Of a stretch of 64,000 nt of DNA, positions 60,705-64,000 are shown in pieces. The position numbers and the translations under genes are program-made. The DNA lies in contig CAXXSU010000004.1 of NCBI GenBank assembly GCA_963664465.2, forward strand, positions 248,001 to 312,000, given 5' to 3'. Positions within the stretch are counted from its first letter, which is position 1. Each line of letters begins with the position of its first letter. The notes beneath the pieces were generated by a model that had not been told where the DNA came from, did not search any database, and was given only the letters and a program-made list of their open reading frames with translations. The stretch comes from CAVOAK01 sp963664465. Lineage in GTDB: Bacteria > Pseudomonadota > Alphaproteobacteria > UBA8366 > CAVOAK01.

Positions 60705-61799
60705 ATGTGGTCCGCCATTTATCATGATGGTCTGCAGGCGGCTGGCCGGCAGGTTGAGGTCTCCATTAATGACGAGGGGCTGGCGATTGAGGTCGAAAAC
60801 AGCGGTTTGCTTGCGCGCTGGCAATTCGACGATATCCACCTCGTCGCCAACTCAGATAGCGATGGCGTGGTTCGCCTGCGTTGTGGGTTCGAGGGATACG
60901 AGCGGTTGACGCTGGCCGACGCCGCCATCCTCGTGCCACTGGCCGCACATTGCCCAAACCTCCATCGGACGACTCCCGGATGGCGAACGACGATTCGATC
61001 GACGATGCTGTGGATGGCTGCAGCGATTGTCTCATTGGCGTTGCTTTTCAAGGTCGTCATTCGAGCGATGGCCACCCAGTTCGCCGCAATCCTTCCCCAC
61101 AGCTGGGAGCAACGTATGGGCGAGCGACTTGCCGAGCAGATCGTCGTCACCCTTTCCCAGATCGAACGCAACTCTGCCGTTGAAGGGTCCTGTCGGAGTG
61201 CGGTGGCTCGCTTGGCGCTCGACGGACTTGCCGAGCGGCTTACCGAGAATGTCGTGCCGGCCCTGCAAATCACCCTCAGGGTCGTAGATCTTAATGCCGC
61301 CAATGCACTTGCATTGCCGGGTGGCCAAATTCTCATCTTTCGCGGACTCCTGGATTTCGCCGAGCATGGCGACGAGTTGTCCGGTGTGCTGGCACATGAA
61401 ATTGGTCACGTAATGCTCCGCCATCCGCTTGAAGTCGCGATCAAGGGTGCAAGTGTTTCAATTCTTGTAAGCCTGATCGTCGGTGATATTACCGGTGGTA
61501 CGGCCATTGCTGGTGTCGGTGCGGCGCTTCTTGCGGCCGCGTACACACAGAGCGCCGAACGCGATGCCGATGCGCTCGGCATCGGGCTACTTAATGACGC
61601 CGGGTTCGACAGCCGCAGGGTAGCCGATCTGTTCGAGCGCTTCGGGCGTAGGGCGCACGAACTGGAAGGGGCGCTGTCGCATCTCTCGAGCCATCCGCAG
61701 TCACAAGAGCGGGCGGAAGCCGCGCGAGCCAAGGCTCGTGCCGGACGGCCTGCGTTCGAGCCCAAATCCTGGCAGGCAATCCGCACGATGTGCGATTGA
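60705..61799 (+). CDS. M48-family metallopeptidase, membrane-bound
   Basis: 364 residues. An N-terminal domain of about 100 residues (IYHDGLQAAGRQVEVSINDE) is followed by a membrane helix (STMLWMAAAIVSLALLFKVV) and a peptidase domain with GGQILIFRGLLDFAEHGDEL, SGVLAHEIGHVMLRHPLE (HExxH) and YTQSAERDADALGIGLLNDA (third ligand). Pairing with a DUF898 gene 13 bp upstream is a recurrent arrangement in alphaproteobacteria, suggesting a shared envelope task that is not known. Start ATG 60705 or GTG 60702. Confidence 0.9.
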   Translation: MWSAIYHDGLQAAGRQVEVSINDEGLAIEVENSGLLARWQFDDIHLVANSDSDGVVRLRCGFEGYERLTLADAAILVPLAAHCPNLHRTTPGWRTTIRSTMLWMAAAIVSLALLFKVVIRAMATQFAAILPHSWEQRMGERLAEQIVVTLSQIERNSAVEGSCRSAVARLALDGLAERLTENVVPALQITLRVVDLNAANALALPGGQILIFRGLLDFAEHGDELSGVLAHEIGHVMLRHPLEVAIKGASVSILVSLIVGDITGGTAIAGVGAALLAAAYTQSAERDADALGIGLLNDAGFDSRRVADLFERFGRRAHELEGALSHLSSHPQSQERAEAARAKARAGRPAFEPKSWQAIRTMCD

Positions 61800-61879
61800 A
61801 TCGGCTCGATGGTTACCTTGTAGGTGCGCAGGCCGTGACCTATAAAATCCGTGGCACGGAATCGGCGCGGGCATAGCAC

Positions 61880-61953
61880 GCGGGTGTAGCTCAATGGCAG
61901 AGCAAGAGCTTCCCAAGCTTTAGACGGGGGTTCGATTCCCCTCACCCGCTCCA
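61880..61953 (+). tRNA. tRNA-Gly, anticodon CCC
   Basis: A complete cloverleaf: acceptor GCGGGTG (61880-61886) pairs with CACCCGC (61943-61949); D arm GCTCAATGGCAGAGC; anticodon stem AGAGC/GCTTT around loop TTCCCAA; T arm GGGGGTTCGATTCCCCT. The 3' CCA is encoded. tRNA genes are frequent integration sites, but the flanks here look ordinary. Confidence 0.95.
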
Positions 61954-62027
61954 AGCCTGCGCCGACGATGCATGTATTGGCGTGTGTCCGCCGAGCTGGC
62001 GACAAGAATTTACGGGAGGATATGGGC

Positions 62028-62909
62028 ATGACAAATCACGAGGGTTTCGGTAGCGACGGTCCACTCGTCGAGACGGACTGGCTGGAAGCGAACCTTGAGG
62101 CGCCCGACCTGCGAATTCTCGATTGCACGGTGTTCTTGACCCCCGACCCGGCAGGCGGCACGCGCGCGGAAAGTGGTCGCGCAAAATGGCAGGCCGCGCA
62201 CATACCTGGTAGTGCATTCGCCGATGTGTTGGGAGCACTCTCCGATCCGGACGCCGAATACCGTTTCATGCTGCCGCAGGCCGATCGTTTCGCCACAGCA
62301 ATGGGCGCGCTCGGCGTCGGTGCAAACACGCGAGTTGTTCTCTATTGCGCGGGTGGTCACGTGTTCGCCACGCGCGTTTGGTGGATGCTGCGCGCCTTCG
62401 GATTTGACAGTGCGGCTATTCTCAACGGAGGCCTCGCGAAGTGGAAGCAGGAGGAACGACCGCTGACGGATGCTCCGCCCAGCATCTCGCCGGTCGAGTT
62501 CCAGGTTCGGGAAAGGCCCGACTTGTTCATCGGCAAATCACATATGATCGCCGCCCTGGCGGCGAAGGATGCCTGCATCATCAATGCCCTTACACTTGAA
62601 CAGCATACCGGCTCGGGTGGGCCGAACTATGGTCGTCCGGGCCGCATACCCGGCACCAGCTGCGTTCCAGCCCGCAGTCTTGTTGATCCCGACACGACAG
62701 CTTACAAGCCGATTGACGAGCTTCGCTCCGCGTTCGCCGATGTTGGCGCACTCGAAGCCCGGCGTGTGATCACCTATTGCGGCGGCGGGATCGCTGCAAG
62801 CAGTGACGCATTCGTGCTCAACATGTTGGGCGTCGACAGAATTTCGATCTACGATGGTTCGCTACGCGAGTGGGTCGCGGACCCCGACTTGCCCATGGAG
62901 ACGGGCTAG
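62028..62909 (+). CDS. Two-domain sulfurtransferase (rhodanese, thiosulfate/3-mercaptopyruvate type)
   Basis: 293 residues from ATG 62028 with GGGAGGA upstream (62022 is an alternative). The N-terminal inactive rhodanese domain has VETDWLEANLEAPDLRILDC, AHIPGSAFADVLG and TRVVLYCAGGHVFATRVWWM; that domain also retains a Cys at its loop. The C-terminal domain holds the active-site loop VITYCGGGIAASSDAFVLNM with the catalytic Cys, and GRPGRIPGTSCVPARSL. The loop CGGGIAAS differs from the classical CRKGVT and CGSGVT loops, so the sulfur donor is uncertain. It transfers sulfur to cyanide or thiols in the cytosol. Confidence 0.9.
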   Translation: MTNHEGFGSDGPLVETDWLEANLEAPDLRILDCTVFLTPDPAGGTRAESGRAKWQAAHIPGSAFADVLGALSDPDAEYRFMLPQADRFATAMGALGVGANTRVVLYCAGGHVFATRVWWMLRAFGFDSAAILNGGLAKWKQEERPLTDAPPSISPVEFQVRERPDLFIGKSHMIAALAAKDACIINALTLEQHTGSGGPNYGRPGRIPGTSCVPARSLVDPDTTAYKPIDELRSAFADVGALEARRVITYCGGGIAASSDAFVLNMLGVDRISIYDGSLREWVADPDLPMETG

Positions 62910-62945
62910 CACAACCACATTGACGCCTTGCCTGGGAATCAAACC

Positions 62946-64000
62946 ATGAGCAATGTTCAAACGAAGTCTAGTTTCGCTGATCTGATGGCGTTGCGCGACG
63001 GTGGCGCGGAAGACCGGGCGACTGTCAGTTTTGAAGGCGGCGATCCCGTCATCCGGAGCCGGTTCAAGGTCGGTGAGGCCGCCGCCGCGGCACTGGCCGC
63101 TGGAGCCGTTGCTGCCGACGACATATGGCGCCTACGAAATGGCGAGGGCCGCCACCAGCAGATCTCAGTCGATCAAAGAGCTGCGGTTGCGTCGCTCAGG
63201 AGCTACAGGTTCATCAAGATCGAAGACGGCCCGCAGCTTGTGCCCGGTTATACATTGCCCACCATGGGCTTCTATCGCTGCCGTGACGGGCGGTTCATCC
63301 ATTTGCAAGGGGCCTTTCAACATCTACGCGAAGGCACGCTCGAGCTTCTTCAATGCGGCGATACGGTTGAGGAGGTCAGCGCCAAAATTGCCCAGCGCGA
63401 ATCGTACGGCCTCGAAGAGGAACTTGCAGATCGCGGATTGTGTGGCGCGGTTATCCGCTCGGCCGATGAATGGATCGCCCATCCCCAGGGACAGGCAATC
63501 AGCGATGTGCCGGTGATCGAAATCATCAAGGTCGCCGATGGCGATCCACAGCCCTTGCCGCCAGCGCCACGCCCGCTCGCAGGTGTCAGGATTCTCGATC
63601 TGACGCGGGTCTTGGCCGGGCCGGTCAGCGGGCGAACGATGGCGGCTCATGGCGCCGATGTGCTTCACGTCCGTAGTCCCAAGCTACCGGGTGTTGATCT
63701 GTTCGTCGCCGACACCAACCATGGCAAACTCTCGACCTTTCTTGATCTCACGCGCAGTGAAGACGAGGCGCGGCTTCGGGAACTTGTGCAATCGGCAGAT
63801 GTCTTCGTGCAGGGCTATAGAGGCGGCGCATTGGATCGTCGTGGCTTTGGCCCGGAGACGCTCGCCCGCCTTCGCCCCGGCATCATTTATGTATCGCTCA
63901 ATTGCTACGGCCACACGGGTCCGTGGGCGAGCCGACCTGGTTGGGAACAGCTTGCGCAGTCAGTGAGCGGCCTTGCAGAAGAGGGCGGCCGTCCGGGCGA
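62946..64000 (+). CDS. CaiB/BaiF-family CoA transferase, 3' end outside window
   Basis: The gene starts at ATG 62946 (MSNVQTKSSFADLMALRDGG) and runs off the right edge after 351 codons. The first ~200 residues form the start of a family III CoA transferase half with GEGRHQQISVDQRAAVASLR and MGFYRCRDGRFIHLQGAFQH. A second half begins RPLAGVRILDLTRVLAGPVS, GRTMAAHGADVLHV, and has STFLDLTRSEDEARLRELVQ, DVFVQGYRGGALDRRGFGPE and VSLNCYGHTGPW. Such tandem forms move CoA between carboxylic acids; the substrate is not fixed. The usual catalytic Asp (in a DTxHG-like stretch) appears in VADTNHGKLST, though that needs alignment. Confidence 0.85.
   Translation, partial: MSNVQTKSSFADLMALRDGGAEDRATVSFEGGDPVIRSRFKVGEAAAAALAAGAVAADDIWRLRNGEGRHQQISVDQRAAVASLRSYRFIKIEDGPQLVPGYTLPTMGFYRCRDGRFIHLQGAFQHLREGTLELLQCGDTVEEVSAKIAQRESYGLEEELADRGLCGAVIRSADEWIAHPQGQAISDVPVIEIIKVADGDPQPLPPAPRPLAGVRILDLTRVLAGPVSGRTMAAHGADVLHVRSPKLPGVDLFVADTNHGKLSTFLDLTRSEDEARLRELVQSADVFVQGYRGGALDRRGFGPETLARLRPGIIYVSLNCYGHTGPWASRPGWEQLAQSVSGLAEEGGRPG

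Noticed and set aside
61880..61953. tRNA-Gly as the integration site of the accessory region
   Set aside because: It lies 22 kb from the region's edge and no partial duplicate of its 3' end was noticed; the region's borders are IS copies.

Overview
The window looks like a high-GC alphaproteobacterial chromosome, probably Rhodospirillales-like. This is inferred from the argD-argF-hslO order, the DUF898/M48 pair, the YnjBCD transporter and general protein resemblance, not from a search. An accessory region of about 36 kb interrupts ordinary chromosomal genes.

Layout. 1-2317 is chromosomal: a class III aminotransferase running off the left edge and a mannose-1-phosphate guanylyltransferase whose 5' end is cut off by an insertion sequence. 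2318-39857 is the accessory region, bracketed by two directly repeated 1,470-bp IS copies that read identically (2318-3787 and 38388-39857). 39858-64000 is chromosomal: cysC, a ketopantoate reductase-like gene, an AMP-dependent CoA ligase, an aldo/keto reductase, a Nudix hydrolase, M48 peptidases, a methyltransferase, recX, the arginine genes argD, argF and argE, hslO, trkH, folE, apaG, an ynjBCD ABC transporter, a DUF898 gene with a frameshift, tRNA-Gly(CCC), a rhodanese and a CaiB-type CoA transferase.

Inside the accessory region, left to right: a surface-lipoprotein export cluster (3' half of a TbpB-like lipoprotein gene, a Slam translocon gene, a DUF3187 protein and a second, intact TbpB-like lipoprotein); a mobilisation block on the minus strand (1,837-aa MobF relaxase/helicase, DUF2493/SLOG protein, SSB, a small hypothetical and a decayed zinc-ribbon gene); an IS3 element split by an IS30 element; a toxin-antitoxin remnant; debris (IS5 remnant, glnS 3' end, two broken IS1380 elements, amidohydrolase fragments); an envelope set (LysM coiled-coil protein with long tandem repeats and a frameshift, small lipoprotein, bactofilin); an ISNCY element; two tandem tyrosine integrases plus a third fragment; and the 5' half of the TbpB-like lipoprotein gene.

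The main result is structural. The 5' half of the lipoprotein gene lies at the right end of the region and its 3' half at the left end. Each half abuts an IS copy with a matching ATAA. Joined across one ATAA they give an in-frame gene of exactly 708 codons, and this would sit directly upstream of slam, where Slam substrates are usually encoded. The ~34.6-kb stretch 3788-38387 is therefore best read as a former circle carrying one IS copy inside that gene, which entered the chromosome by recombination with another copy of the same IS. A misassembly at the IS repeat would give the same picture and must be excluded. No replication initiator, partition genes or type IV secretion genes are visible in it, so it would be a mobilisable element or a decayed plasmid.

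All coordinates, repeats and frames were read by eye; family names rest on recognised motifs and were not confirmed by search.
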